A stretch of DNA of 64,000 nt from Pseudomonas sp. Leaf58 (GTDB taxonomy: Bacteria > Pseudomonadota > Gammaproteobacteria > Pseudomonadales > Pseudomonadaceae): assembly GCF_003627215.1 (NCBI RefSeq), contig NZ_CP032677.1:2733501-2797500 (forward strand), written 5' to 3'. Positions within the stretch are counted from its first letter, which is position 1, and each line of letters begins with the position of its first letter. The notes beneath the pieces were generated by a model. It ran no database searches and was not told the origin of the DNA. It was given only the letters and a program-made list of their open reading frames with translations. The position numbers were made by a program, and so were the translations under genes. Below, in pieces: positions 1 to 9,040 of the stretch.

Positions 1-185
1 ACGCCCGTGATGATCTGCACGAACTTGAACAGGATCCTGTAAATCACCGAAAACAGCTTGCGCAGCAGTGCCGGGCGCACGCCATAGCGCCAGCGGCCGA
101 AGCGGTACACCAGCAGCACCCAGAAGCCCTGGGCGCCCCAATCGCCACCATGGGCACGCAGGTCGGCACGTATATTCTCGAACAT
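1..185 (-). CDS. Serine O-acetyltransferase-like protein, N-terminal part
   Basis: The gene starts at an ATG at 185 and runs off the left edge, so only 61 residues are visible. They begin MFENIRADLRAHGGDWGAQG and continue with a VYRFGRWRYG stretch, as in the N-terminal helical region of CysE-like serine acetyltransferases found in polysaccharide loci. The left-handed beta-helix that would carry the active site lies outside the window. It follows the glycosyltransferase by 8 bases and is probably in the same leftward operon, so a role in acetylating a sugar or a precursor is more likely than cysteine synthesis. The family call rests on the N-terminus only. Confidence 0.7.
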   Translation of the reverse strand, partial: MFENIRADLRAHGGDWGAQGFWVLLVYRFGRWRYGVRPALLRKLFSVIYRILFKFVQIITG

Positions 186-193
186 GGCTTCAC

Positions 194-1150
194 CTACCTT
201 GTCGGTTGGCTGGCGTACCGGGTCTTGAACAGCAGTGACCACGTCGCCCGGCAGTGACGCCAGCAGGCCTGTATCGCGCCCCACCCGCGTCGTTTCAACA
301 GCGCCTTGAGTGCCAGCACCAGGTCGCCCAACGTGACCAGCAGCATGTGCAGGGCCAGCCCTGCCGCCCCGTGGTGCTTACGGAAATACAGCAACTCACT
401 CTCGATCTGGTAGGACGAAATCTGCCGGCTGGCTGCCTCCAGTTCGGCCACCGACTTGGAGCTTTCCCCGCCAATGTGCACCACCGTGGTGTGCGGGTAG
501 AACACCACCTTCCAGCCTGCCGCCTTCACCCGTTTGCAATGGTCGACCTCCTCGTAATAAAGGAAGTAGCGCGGGTCGAACAGGCCCACCTGCTCAAGCA
601 CTTCGCGGCGCACCAGGTAGAAACAGCCAGGCAGCCAGTCGCACTCGCGCACCGAAGCATGGTCCCAGTCCATTTCGTCGACCATCTTCAAACCCGGGAA
701 GAAGCGCGCCAGCCCGGTGCGCCCGACGAACATATTGAGCGGCGTGGGGAAGTAGCGGCAGCTGGGCTGCAGGTCGCCGTCGCGGCCCTCCAGGCGCACG
801 CCCAGCACCCCACACTCGGGGTGGGCGTCCATGTAGTCGAGGGTTTTCTGCAGGGAATCGGCGGCGACGAAGGCATCGGTGTTCAGCAGCAAGGCGTATT
901 TGCCTTTCAGGTGCGCCAGCAGTTGGTTGTTGGCGCGGCCAAACCCCACGTTTTGCTTGTTGCTCAGTAGCAGCGCTTGCGGGCATACCTCGGCCAGGCG
1001 CTGCACCGAGTCATCGGCCGAGGCGTTATCCACCACCAGGTAACTGGCCAACCGTTCGCTGTCGGCCTGGCGCAGCGCATCGAACATCGGCTGCAGCAAG
1101 GCAGCGGTATTGAAGTTGACCACCATGACATCAACCGGTTTGTTAGCCAT
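194..1150 (-). CDS. GT2 family glycosyltransferase (rhamnosyltransferase-like)
   Basis: This 318-residue enzyme probably transfers an activated sugar to a growing exopolysaccharide repeat unit on the cytoplasmic face of the inner membrane. The GT-A fold shows as VMVVNFNT near residues 8-15, VVDNASADD at 39-47 and the DXD-like LLNTDAF near 88-94. A PGCFYLVRR segment and YYEEVDHCKR follow, typical of WbbL/rhamnosyltransferase-type GT2 enzymes. The ATG at 1150 is preferred over the one at 1165 because it gives an 8-base overlap with the upstream acyltransferase gene, a usual sign of coupled translation. Donor and acceptor sugars cannot be told from sequence. Confidence 0.85.
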   Translation of the reverse strand: MANKPVDVMVVNFNTAALLQPMFDALRQADSERLASYLVVDNASADDSVQRLAEVCPQALLLSNKQNVGFGRANNQLLAHLKGKYALLLNTDAFVAADSLQKTLDYMDAHPECGVLGVRLEGRDGDLQPSCRYFPTPLNMFVGRTGLARFFPGLKMVDEMDWDHASVRECDWLPGCFYLVRREVLEQVGLFDPRYFLYYEEVDHCKRVKAAGWKVVFYPHTTVVHIGGESSKSVAELEAASRQISSYQIESELLYFRKHHGAAGLALHMLLVTLGDLVLALKALLKRRGWGAIQACWRHCRATWSLLFKTRYASQPTR

Positions 1151-1760
1151 TGTTTCCGTCCCCAAAGAAGTACTGACGCCTTTGCGCCATCAGCAGCGGT
1201 TCTATCTCGGGGTCATAGGCGCCCTGGCGCTGCCTGACCAGGTCGATCCAGGGGTAGGCCTGGCAGCGTGCTTCCACCCGCTCGATCAGCGCATCGGTGG
1301 TGCAGATGAAGGTAGCCGGGTTACCGCCATACACTGTGCCGGGCGGCACGTCTTTGGTCACCACAGCGCCAGCGGCCACGATCGATTCAGGCCCGATAGT
1401 GACCCGAGGCATGACGATCGCGCCATGGCCTATGAAGCAGTTGTCCTTGATATCGATGAAACCGACCGAGTCCAGGTGCCTGCCAAAGCGATGCTCGATC
1501 AACAACACCACGCCGTCATGGCCGATCAAGGTGCAGTCGGACAAGCCGACGCTGTTGCCAATGCGCACCAGTGACGGGTCAGTGATGTTGCAACCCAGGT
1601 TCACATAGAAGTTGCTACCCACAGAGTGAAAGCCCCCCCAGCGCGTCAGGTAGGCGCCCCACTCCAGCCCCGAAGGGTTGCAGTACTTCTTGTAGAACGC
1701 GCTTGCTCTCCCCGTCGCCTGCACATAATGCTTCACTGCACTGCGTATCCATCCCTTCAT
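1143..1760 (-). CDS. Hexapeptide-repeat (LbH) O-acyltransferase
   Basis: The protein has 205 residues from the ATG at 1760. The open frame continues upstream, but the 33 extra residues do not look like the family. The middle and C-terminal parts show hexapeptide turns such as IGHGAIVMPRVTIGPESIV followed by AAGAVVTKDVPPGTVYGGNPA, the classic end of the left-handed beta-helix in maltose/colanic-acid-type acetyltransferases. It likely acetylates a sugar in the exopolysaccharide. It sits between the GMC oxidoreductase and the GT2 gene on the same strand. The acyl group and target are inferred from family and context. Confidence 0.85.
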   Translation of the reverse strand: MKGWIRSAVKHYVQATGRASAFYKKYCNPSGLEWGAYLTRWGGFHSVGSNFYVNLGCNITDPSLVRIGNSVGLSDCTLIGHDGVVLLIEHRFGRHLDSVGFIDIKDNCFIGHGAIVMPRVTIGPESIVAAGAVVTKDVPPGTVYGGNPATFICTTDALIERVEARCQAYPWIDLVRQRQGAYDPEIEPLLMAQRRQYFFGDGNNG

Positions 1761-1865
1761 GCTAAGTGGCCTCGCAATCACATCGATGTGGATTGTCCTT
1801 GAGGTGCAAGCGGTCTTGTTCTTGTAGGTGCCGACCGTTATGCACTCACCCGTGTACACCTTGCA

Positions 1866-3332
1866 TCACGCCACTGCCCCCCTGGCCGCGGCCATCTTGG
1901 CATTGAGGTGGTCGGCCAGGCGCACGGCAAACTGCAGCAGTGGCATGGTCGGGTTGGAAGCGCCGCCCGTGGCGAAGATGCTACTGCCTGCGACATACAG
2001 GTTTTCGGTGCCAAACACCTTGCAGTTGGCATCGACTACGCCGAACTGCGCCGAGGCCGCCATGCGCGTGGTACCCATATGGTGGGCATGCGGTGCCATT
2101 CTCAGCGGTATCGAGGTGTCATAGACAAAGTCGTTGAGCTTGACGAAACCCAGGTCCATGTCGGCAAACTGTTTGGCCAGCTCGCTGCCGATGCACTTGA
2201 TGGTGTGGCGGTCATCGGCTGTCAACGCCCAATTGACGTTGACCTTGGCCACGCCCAGTTGATCCTTCTCGTCCAGCAGCGAAATACGGCTGTGCAGGTT
2301 GGGAAACTGCTCGATCATAGTGCTGATCACGCCGTCACCCGGGCAGCTGAATTTGGCGACGAATTCCACCTTGCTGGCGATGCCCATGTCGCACGCGAGG
2401 CTCTCGAGAAAATGCTTGACCTCGGCAGTACGCCCATAAGTCTGCACTTCTGCCAGCAAAGTGGCGGTGATATTGCCTTTACCAGCTTTGTACTCGGCGA
2501 CGAACTCATCGGTGGTGTAGTACTGGCGCTGCTCAGGGTCCTGCCCGGACTTGAGAATGAAGGTACCCAAGTCGATATTCAGGTGCTCCATGAAGCAGCC
2601 CCCTACCAACCCGTCCTTGCTCACCACGCCGGCTGCGCGTAGCGATTCACTGTTGAGCAGTTGCCGGGCATTCTCGATGGCACCCGTGGCCAGGATGAAA
2701 TGCCTGGCCACCAGGCGCTGACGATTGCGCGCGTAGTCCGACAGGACCACCGCAGCCAGGTGGCCGGATGCCTCGTCGAACTCAAGGTCCACGCAGTTGC
2801 AGTTGATGAACACATCCAAGCCTTTGGTCTGTTCCAGCGCCGTGGCGTATTTTTGCGCGAAACGCGTGGGCGGGCTGAGCAGAAAGCGGTCAGGCTCGAA
2901 GTCGCCGCCGTTGAGGCCGGTGTTCATTGCACGGAAATCCGCCCCGGGCGGCAGGTCGACAATATCCATGGCCGCCGGCAGGTAGCCTTCGATCTCGGTG
3001 TACGGTATAGGCCAGCCCGGCAAGTCGCCTGGAGGGGCAATGGTGAAATCGGAAGGTGTGAATGGCCGGCAACGGCCCGCCCAATGGTTGGAGGTGCCGC
3101 CCAGGTAACGCAGGCGAGTCTCCTCGGCATACAGTTCCAGGCCGGTGGATGCGCAAGCGTACAACCCTTGCGAGTGCGGCGAGTACTCACGCCCCCCGCC
3201 TTCGGCGAGCAGTACGTTCCAGCCGGCGGCAGCCAAGCGCAGGCCCAGGGTGATACCTGCCGGGCCGGCACCAATGATGCAGACATCGTAATCGTCGCGC
3301 AGTGCCTTCTGCTGTTGATAATCCTTGATCAT
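1866..3332 (-). CDS. GMC family FAD-dependent oxidoreductase
   Basis: This 488-residue flavoprotein should oxidise an alcohol or sugar hydroxyl. The FAD dinucleotide fold is at residues 17-26 (CIIGAGPAG), and the C-terminal GMC domain shows HHMGTTRMA and LYVAGSSIFATGGASNPT, with the His of the active-site region kept. It has no signal peptide of its own, but its ATG overlaps the stop codon of a 64-residue protein that is almost entirely a Tat signal. That pairing resembles flavoprotein dehydrogenases exported with a Tat-bearing small subunit. A GMC enzyme inside an exopolysaccharide operon is uncommon; oxidation of a sugar residue of the polymer is a reasonable guess, not shown. Confidence 0.85.
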   Translation of the reverse strand: MIKDYQQQKALRDDYDVCIIGAGPAGITLGLRLAAAGWNVLLAEGGGREYSPHSQGLYACASTGLELYAEETRLRYLGGTSNHWAGRCRPFTPSDFTIAPPGDLPGWPIPYTEIEGYLPAAMDIVDLPPGADFRAMNTGLNGGDFEPDRFLLSPPTRFAQKYATALEQTKGLDVFINCNCVDLEFDEASGHLAAVVLSDYARNRQRLVARHFILATGAIENARQLLNSESLRAAGVVSKDGLVGGCFMEHLNIDLGTFILKSGQDPEQRQYYTTDEFVAEYKAGKGNITATLLAEVQTYGRTAEVKHFLESLACDMGIASKVEFVAKFSCPGDGVISTMIEQFPNLHSRISLLDEKDQLGVAKVNVNWALTADDRHTIKCIGSELAKQFADMDLGFVKLNDFVYDTSIPLRMAPHAHHMGTTRMAASAQFGVVDANCKVFGTENLYVAGSSIFATGGASNPTMPLLQFAVRLADHLNAKMAAARGAVA

Positions 3333-3523
3333 GCTCGCTCGTTCCGGAAGTAACGGGACGGCAATACCCAGCCGTTGATCACCACGAATTCAGACCTGGC
3401 GGCAGGTTGGCGCGCTACCACCGCTGCGCCACCGAACACCACGCCACCAACGCCCAGCAAGATACAACTCTGCAAAAAGCCTCTACGACCTGTTTGCGCA
3501 GTACAAAATGTAAGCTTGCCCAT
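3329..3523 (-). CDS. Tiny Tat-signal protein paired with the GMC oxidoreductase
   Basis: The protein has 64 residues. A twin-arginine motif, RRGFLQS, lies at 13-19, followed by a glycine-rich hydrophobic stretch to about residue 37 and a tail of only 27 residues that ends RYFRNERA. Its stop overlaps the ATG of the GMC oxidoreductase (ATGA), so the two are translated together. Small subunits of fructose or gluconate dehydrogenases carry the Tat signal for their flavoprotein, but they are usually much longer; here almost nothing but the signal remains. The ATG at 3523 was chosen because the upstream frame is cysteine-rich noise. The ribosome site is weak. Confidence 0.7.
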   Translation of the reverse strand: MGKLTFCTAQTGRRGFLQSCILLGVGGVVFGGAAVVARQPAARSEFVVINGWVLPSRYFRNERA

Positions 3524-3787
3524 GATCCCGAGACCTGTACCTTTAAAAGTTTCACGCAGCAACCCGCAGCACAGCCCGTTGAAAACAGCTGTCAGCAGCC
3601 TGATGAGCCAAGATATAGCGCAATGTGTAGAGCGGCAGAGGAAAAATCGCCAGCAGCGGGCTAACGGTGGCTGACCTATCAATCGACGGCATGACTTCAA
3701 TCTCTGACTGATTAGCTAAAAGTCACTATAGTTTCAATTAGCCACGATGCTAGCCGTTGCCCACCAAGGGAAAGGTGTACATAGCCG
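3524..3787. promoter_or_regulatory. Divergent intergenic region between the two exopolysaccharide groups
   Basis: This 264-base gap separates the leftward Tat/GMC/acyltransferase/GT2 group from the rightward polymerase group, so promoters for both must lie here or read in from outside. The segment 3700-3745 is visibly AT-richer than its surroundings. I could not assign convincing -35/-10 pairs or a sigma54 site, and I see no gene. Confidence 0.4.
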
Positions 3788-5314
3788 ATGCCTGAACATT
3801 TCCGTGCGTTGATCGTCATCCTGTTTTTGGCAAGCGTGGTGTTCCTGCTGGCGCGGCGGCCTGCCACCGACCTGATTCCGCTGGGCGACTTCAAGCGCCG
3901 GCGCAATCTGTGGTTCCTGCTCACCGTGCTGGCCTTTGCCTCGCACAGTTTCTGGCTGTACCTGGGCGCAGGCGCCGTCATCCTGTACATCGCCGGGCGC
4001 CGCGAGCACAACCCCATGGCGCTGTTTTACATGCTGCTGTTCCTGATCCCGCCGGCTGCGGTACAGGTGCCAGGGTTTGGCGTGGTCAATTACCTGGTCG
4101 ATCTCAACCATATCCGCCTGCTAACCCTGTGCGTACTGTTGCCGGCGGCCCTTGCCCTGCGCCGGCAAGGCGACAACCTGCGCTTTGGCCGCACTTGGCC
4201 CGACAAACTACTGGCGGCGGCGCTGCTGCTGATGAGCGTGCTGTACCTGCGCGAAACCACGCTGACCGACACCCTGCGCCAGACGCTGTACTTGTATGTC
4301 GATGTATTCCTGCCGTATTACGTCGCCAGCCGTGGCCTGCGCCACATCAGCGACTTCAAGGACGCCCTGCTGGCCTTCGTCCTTGCTTCCTTCGTGCTGG
4401 CCCTGATTGGCGTTGCCGAGTACGTGCGTCACTGGCTGCTGTACAGCGCCCTGATCGACGCCATGGGCGTGCCGTGGAGCATGTCCGGCTACCTCAGCCG
4501 TGGCGGTTCGCTGCGCGCCAGCGTCACCACCGGGCAAGCCATTGCGCTGGGCTATGTGATGAGCGTGGCGATTGGTTTGTTCTTGTTCGTCCAGGGTTAT
4601 GTGCGCCGCCCACTGCACCGGGCGATGGGCGCCCTGCTGCTGGCTGCCGGGTTGTTCGCGCCGCTGTCCCGTGGCCCGTGGATCGGCACCGTGGTCATCG
4701 TGGTGGTGTTCATTGCCCTGGGCAAGGGGGCGGTCAGGCGCCTGGCGCTGCTCGCGGCGGCCGGCGTGCTGGCCCTACCCTTGCTGGCCGCCGTGCCTGG
4801 TGGTGACAAGGTACTGGACCTGCTGCCGTTCATTGGCAACCTGGAAAAAGAAAACATCACCTACCGCGAACGGCTGATGGACAATTCGTGGATTGTCATC
4901 CAGCAAAACCCGCTGTTTGGCTCGTTCGACTTCCGCAACACGCCCGAAATGCAATCGATGATCCAGGGTGAAGGCATCATCGACATCGTCAACACCTATA
5001 TCAACCTGGCACTGCGGGTTGGGCTGGTCGGCCTCGGCCTGTTCGTGGCGTTCTTCGCCACGGTACTGCACGGCATTCGCAAGGCCATGCACAGCTTCCC
5101 CGACAGGGACGACGAACGACGCCAGCTTGGCCGGGTATTACTGGCAACCCTAATCGGTATTCTGGTGATCATCTTTACCGTCAGCAGCATCAGCTTCATC
5201 CCGGTGGTGTACTGGACTGTCGCTGGGGTGGGCGTGGCCTATATCCAGATGGTCCGCAGGCTTCACGACAGCCAGGCCCCCGAGCTTGCCGAAACCGGTC
5301 TTCAACCCAGGTAA
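3788..5314 (+). CDS. O-antigen polymerase/ligase-like membrane protein (Wzy/ExoQ type)
   Basis: The 508-residue protein is almost entirely hydrophobic, with about ten to twelve membrane helices and a longer soluble loop around residues 340-400. The segment FAPLSRGPWIGTVV matches the conserved start of the Wzy_C/O-antigen ligase domain. In a Wzx/Wzy pathway it would join lipid-linked repeat units in the periplasm. Its TAA stop overlaps the ATG of the glycoside hydrolase (TAATG), so both are in one transcript with the epimerase downstream. Polymerase is preferred over ligase because of the Wzz- and Wza-like genes nearby. Confidence 0.85.
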   Translation: MPEHFRALIVILFLASVVFLLARRPATDLIPLGDFKRRRNLWFLLTVLAFASHSFWLYLGAGAVILYIAGRREHNPMALFYMLLFLIPPAAVQVPGFGVVNYLVDLNHIRLLTLCVLLPAALALRRQGDNLRFGRTWPDKLLAAALLLMSVLYLRETTLTDTLRQTLYLYVDVFLPYYVASRGLRHISDFKDALLAFVLASFVLALIGVAEYVRHWLLYSALIDAMGVPWSMSGYLSRGGSLRASVTTGQAIALGYVMSVAIGLFLFVQGYVRRPLHRAMGALLLAAGLFAPLSRGPWIGTVVIVVVFIALGKGAVRRLALLAAAGVLALPLLAAVPGGDKVLDLLPFIGNLEKENITYRERLMDNSWIVIQQNPLFGSFDFRNTPEMQSMIQGEGIIDIVNTYINLALRVGLVGLGLFVAFFATVLHGIRKAMHSFPDRDDERRQLGRVLLATLIGILVIIFTVSSISFIPVVYWTVAGVGVAYIQMVRRLHDSQAPELAETGLQPR

Positions 5315-7935
5315 TGTCTATGAACGTGCTCACCCTGCGCCGCTCAGGTATTCAAACCCTGCTGCGGGTTTCGGCCATTGCTGGCCTGGCCGTGCTGCCG
5401 TGGGCCAGCTGGGCCTCGGAATGGCAGGTCAGTGTCGATGAACAGAATGGCCTACCCATGGTGACCCACGGCGGTGGGCCGGTGATGCAAGCTAAGTTCG
5501 ACTTCTGGGCAGCCAATTGGAGCTGGACGGGCTTCGAAACCACATTCAAGGTCAATGGCCCCTTCGCCTACACGTTGCAGGGCAAGAACAAAGCGCTGGA
5601 CTTCGACCTAACGGCGGATATCCGCAAGGAGCAGGCGCAAACCCTGAGCTGGGCCTTCGACCTCGACGCCCACAGCCGCCAGGCCGGGGTAATGGGCGGC
5701 GGCATGGTGTTCCAGTTCGACCCGGTCGCCATTGCCGGGGCCATGGGCGCCCCACAGTTGCTGCCCGGTAACCGCGGCTGGTCGTGGGGCAAGGCTGACC
5801 AGGGCCGGCGCATCGAGATGCGCTTCGACCCACCGCTGGCTAACGTATATTTCGAGCGCAACAACCCGTCCGAACTCCGTGCGTTCATCTACAAGGACCC
5901 CATTAACGCAGGCCGGCAGCAGATCAAGGCGGTGCTGAACATTACCGGCGACATCGACCTGGGCCCTACGCCCAGCGAACGCTTCGGCTTGGCCGACCCC
6001 GCCAGTTGGCCCGACGATCAACTGGATTGGCGTACCTCACCGGTCGACCTGTCGTTCCTCAATGCCCCGGAAAAACCTGCCGGCAAGCGTGGTTTCGTCA
6101 AGGCCGTTGGCGAGCAACTGGTGTTCGAGGACAACACCCCGGTGCGCTTCTGGGGCACTAACTTGTCGGCCTATTCGTTGTTCAAGAGCCCCGACGAAGA
6201 GATCCGCCAGCAAGCCAAACGCCTATCGGCACTGGGTTTCAACCTGGTGCGCCTGCACCACCACGACTCGCCCTGGGTCAGCCCGAACGTGTTCGGCGAC
6301 GGCACCCTGGTGCGCGATACCCAGCAGCTCAGCGCCGAGTCGCTGCGCAAGCTCGACCTGTGGGTCAAGGCACTCAAGGACGAAGGCATCTATATCTGGC
6401 TGGACATGCACGTGCAGCGGGCGCTTACCGCCAATGACAACATCGACGATTTCAACGAACTGGCCAAGGGCGCGAGCCACGTCGACCTGAAGGGTTACGC
6501 CTATGTGAACCGCAGCATCCAACAGGCGATGAAGCGCTTTGCCGAGCAGTACCTGACCCACGTTAACCCCAACACCGGCCTGGCCTACAAGGACGAGCCG
6601 GCCATCGCGGCGGTGTTGCTCACCAACGAAAACGACCTTACCCAGCATTTTGGCAACGCCCTGTTGCCGGACAAGAACGTACCCCGCCACAGCCAGCGGT
6701 ACATGGATGCGGCCAAGGCCTTCGCCCGGCAGCACAACCTGCCCGCCGACCTTACCTGGCGTGCCTGGGAGCATGGCCCGTCGAAGCTGTTCCTGAATGA
6801 CCTGGAGCAACGCTTCAACGCCGACATGATCGCGCACCTGCGCAGCCTGGGGGTGAAAGTACCGATCGCCACTACCAGCACCTGGGGTGGCAATGGCCTG
6901 AGTGCGCTGCCAGCACTGACCGCAGGCGATGTGATCGATGCCCACAGCTATGGTGCCAATGGCCAGCTGGAGAAAAACCCACTGACCAGCGACGGCATGA
7001 TCGACTGGCTGGCCGCCGCCCAGGTGGTTGGCAAACCGCTGACCGTTACCGAGTGGAACGCCGAGCCGTTTCCCCTGCCCGACCGCCACTCGCTGCCGCT
7101 GTATGTGGCCGGCACCGCCAGCCACCAGGGCTGGGACGCGATGATGCAGTATGCCTACAGCCAGCAGGCCTTCAATCCCGGTTGGCGCACGGCGGATAAC
7201 TGGCATGCCTACAACGACCCGGCGATGATCGCTACCTTGCCCGCGGCCGCCCTGCTCTATCGCCGTGCGGATGTGAAGCCGGCCACCACCCGCTATGTGT
7301 TCGCACCAACGCCAGCCACGCTATACAACCAAGCAATCACCCCGCGCAACTCGCCGCTGCTGCGCACGGCCATGGAAAAAGGCCAACTGCAGATCGCCCT
7401 GCCGCAGACACCGGAGCTGCCCTGGCTGAAACCCGCCGCCATCCCGGCCGATGCGCAGGTGCTGCAGGACCCAGGGCAATCACTGCTGGCCGCCGACGCC
7501 ACAGAATCGGTCACCGACACCGGCCAACTGAAGCGCAACTGGCAACAGGGCATCTACACCATCGACACCGCGCTGACCCAGGCCGCCACCGGCTGGCTGG
7601 GTGGCCGCTCGATCAACCTAGCGGCCATCCAGGTGCAGGCACAAACGCCGTACGCCAGCGTCGTGGTGCAAAGCCTGGATGGCCAACCCTTGGGCCAGTC
7701 GCGCCAACTGTTGGTGTCGCTGGGTACCCGTGCCATGCCCAAGGCCGATTACAAGACACCGTTCACCGTCGAGCCGCTTGCAGGCACGTTGACCATCAAG
7801 GCGCCCGCCGGCCTGCAGCTGTTTGCCCGGGATGCCCAGGCGCAATTGAAGCCGCTGTCAGCGGCCTACCAAGACGGGGCTTACCGTATTACGTTCGATG
7901 GCAAGTACATGTCCAACTGGCTGTTCTTGAAATAG
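5314..7935 (+). CDS. Secreted glycoside hydrolase, GH5/clan A-like
   Basis: The 873-residue protein starts with a signal peptide of about 35 residues that ends around WASWASEW. An N-terminal beta-rich domain (to about 260) precedes a TIM-barrel-like catalytic domain with WGTNLSAYSLF, LVRLHHHD, VLLTNEND near 434-441 (likely acid/base Glu) and VTEWNAEPF near 577-585 (likely nucleophile Glu). A C-terminal beta domain follows. The gene is translationally coupled to the polymerase, so the likely role is trimming or release of the exopolysaccharide, as PslG does in the psl system. The family number is a judgement from motifs. Confidence 0.8.
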   Translation: MSMNVLTLRRSGIQTLLRVSAIAGLAVLPWASWASEWQVSVDEQNGLPMVTHGGGPVMQAKFDFWAANWSWTGFETTFKVNGPFAYTLQGKNKALDFDLTADIRKEQAQTLSWAFDLDAHSRQAGVMGGGMVFQFDPVAIAGAMGAPQLLPGNRGWSWGKADQGRRIEMRFDPPLANVYFERNNPSELRAFIYKDPINAGRQQIKAVLNITGDIDLGPTPSERFGLADPASWPDDQLDWRTSPVDLSFLNAPEKPAGKRGFVKAVGEQLVFEDNTPVRFWGTNLSAYSLFKSPDEEIRQQAKRLSALGFNLVRLHHHDSPWVSPNVFGDGTLVRDTQQLSAESLRKLDLWVKALKDEGIYIWLDMHVQRALTANDNIDDFNELAKGASHVDLKGYAYVNRSIQQAMKRFAEQYLTHVNPNTGLAYKDEPAIAAVLLTNENDLTQHFGNALLPDKNVPRHSQRYMDAAKAFARQHNLPADLTWRAWEHGPSKLFLNDLEQRFNADMIAHLRSLGVKVPIATTSTWGGNGLSALPALTAGDVIDAHSYGANGQLEKNPLTSDGMIDWLAAAQVVGKPLTVTEWNAEPFPLPDRHSLPLYVAGTASHQGWDAMMQYAYSQQAFNPGWRTADNWHAYNDPAMIATLPAAALLYRRADVKPATTRYVFAPTPATLYNQAITPRNSPLLRTAMEKGQLQIALPQTPELPWLKPAAIPADAQVLQDPGQSLLAADATESVTDTGQLKRNWQQGIYTIDTALTQAATGWLGGRSINLAAIQVQAQTPYASVVVQSLDGQPLGQSRQLLVSLGTRAMPKADYKTPFTVEPLAGTLTIKAPAGLQLFARDAQAQLKPLSAAYQDGAYRITFDGKYMSNWLFLK

Positions 7936-8044
7936 GGCATGTGGCCATCTACCCTCACAACAGACCTGTAGCTGAAGCACTCGCCCGGCCTTGACCAGGG
8001 ATGATTCACTGCGGCTGTACAACAGCGAAGTCCAGGAGGCATGG

Positions 8045-9019
8045 ATGAAGTTTTTGGTTGTAGGCGGCGCAGGCTACATTGGCTCACACATGGTCAAGCA
8101 CCTGCTGGGTGCCGGCCATGAGGTGGTGGTGGCGGACCTGGTCTCGCCCGGCCCCGGCATCCAGTGGGCCAAATTGGACATCGCCGACGAGGCTGCCCTG
8201 GATGTACTGTTTGGCGTTTGCCACTTCGATGCCGTATTCCACTTTGCCTCGTTCATCCAGGTGGGCGAATCGGTCAGCGTGCCCGGCAAGTACTACCAAA
8301 ACAATGTCGCGGCCACGCTTACTCTCCTGCAGGCCATGGTCAATGCGGGTATCAAACGGCTGGTGTTTTCTTCCAGCGCTGCCGTTTACGGTAACCCGCA
8401 CTATGTGCCTATCGACGAAGCGCATGACAAAGAGCCAATCAACCCTTATGGGTTGAGCAAATGGATGGTCGAGCAGATTCTCGAAGACTTCGACCGGGCC
8501 TATGGCTTGAAGTCAGTATGCCTGCGCTACTTCAATGCGGCGGGTGCAGACCCGCAAGGCCAACTGGGCGAGCGGCATGACCCAGAAACCCACTTGATCC
8601 CCCTGATCCTGCAGGCCGCTTCGGGACGGCGCGAGGCGGTGACGGTGTTTGGCCGCGACTACGACACGCCCGATGGCACCTGTATACGCGACTACGTGCA
8701 CGTAGCGGATTTGGCTGCGGCCCATGCGCTGGCGGTGGAGTACCTGTTGGCAGGTGGCGAACGTGCCGCGTTCAACCTAGGCAATGGCTTGGGCTTTTCG
8801 GTGCAACAGGTGATCGATACGGCCAGGGCGGTGACCGGCCGGCAAATCCATGCGCTCGATGCCCCACGCCGCGCCGGCGACCCGCCCAGGCTGGTGGCAG
8901 ACGCCAGCAAGGCCATGCGGGTGCTGGGCTGGCGGCCAGAATTTGCCTCACTGGAGCAGATTGTGCGGCATGCCTGGCAATGGGAGTTGCAGTATCCGTG
9001 GGTGATGCGCCAAGGCTGA
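8045..9019 (+). CDS. galE: UDP-glucose 4-epimerase (GalE-like)
   Basis: This 324-residue extended SDR enzyme should interconvert UDP-glucose and UDP-galactose (or the N-acetyl forms) to supply sugar donors. The NAD fold GGAGYIGSHMV is at residues 7-17, SSSAAVYGNP holds the catalytic Ser, and PYGLSKWMVE holds the Tyr and Lys. The RYFNAAGAD segment is also characteristic. The start at 8045 is supported by an AGGAGG-like ribosome site. It lies about 110 bases after the hydrolase gene and converges with the kinase gene. GalE-like enzymes that act on uronic or N-acetyl sugars cannot be excluded. Confidence 0.85.
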   Translation: MKFLVVGGAGYIGSHMVKHLLGAGHEVVVADLVSPGPGIQWAKLDIADEAALDVLFGVCHFDAVFHFASFIQVGESVSVPGKYYQNNVAATLTLLQAMVNAGIKRLVFSSSAAVYGNPHYVPIDEAHDKEPINPYGLSKWMVEQILEDFDRAYGLKSVCLRYFNAAGADPQGQLGERHDPETHLIPLILQAASGRREAVTVFGRDYDTPDGTCIRDYVHVADLAAAHALAVEYLLAGGERAAFNLGNGLGFSVQQVIDTARAVTGRQIHALDAPRRAGDPPRLVADASKAMRVLGWRPEFASLEQIVRHAWQWELQYPWVMRQG

Positions 9020-9040
9020 AATGTTGGGGGCGCTTTGCGC

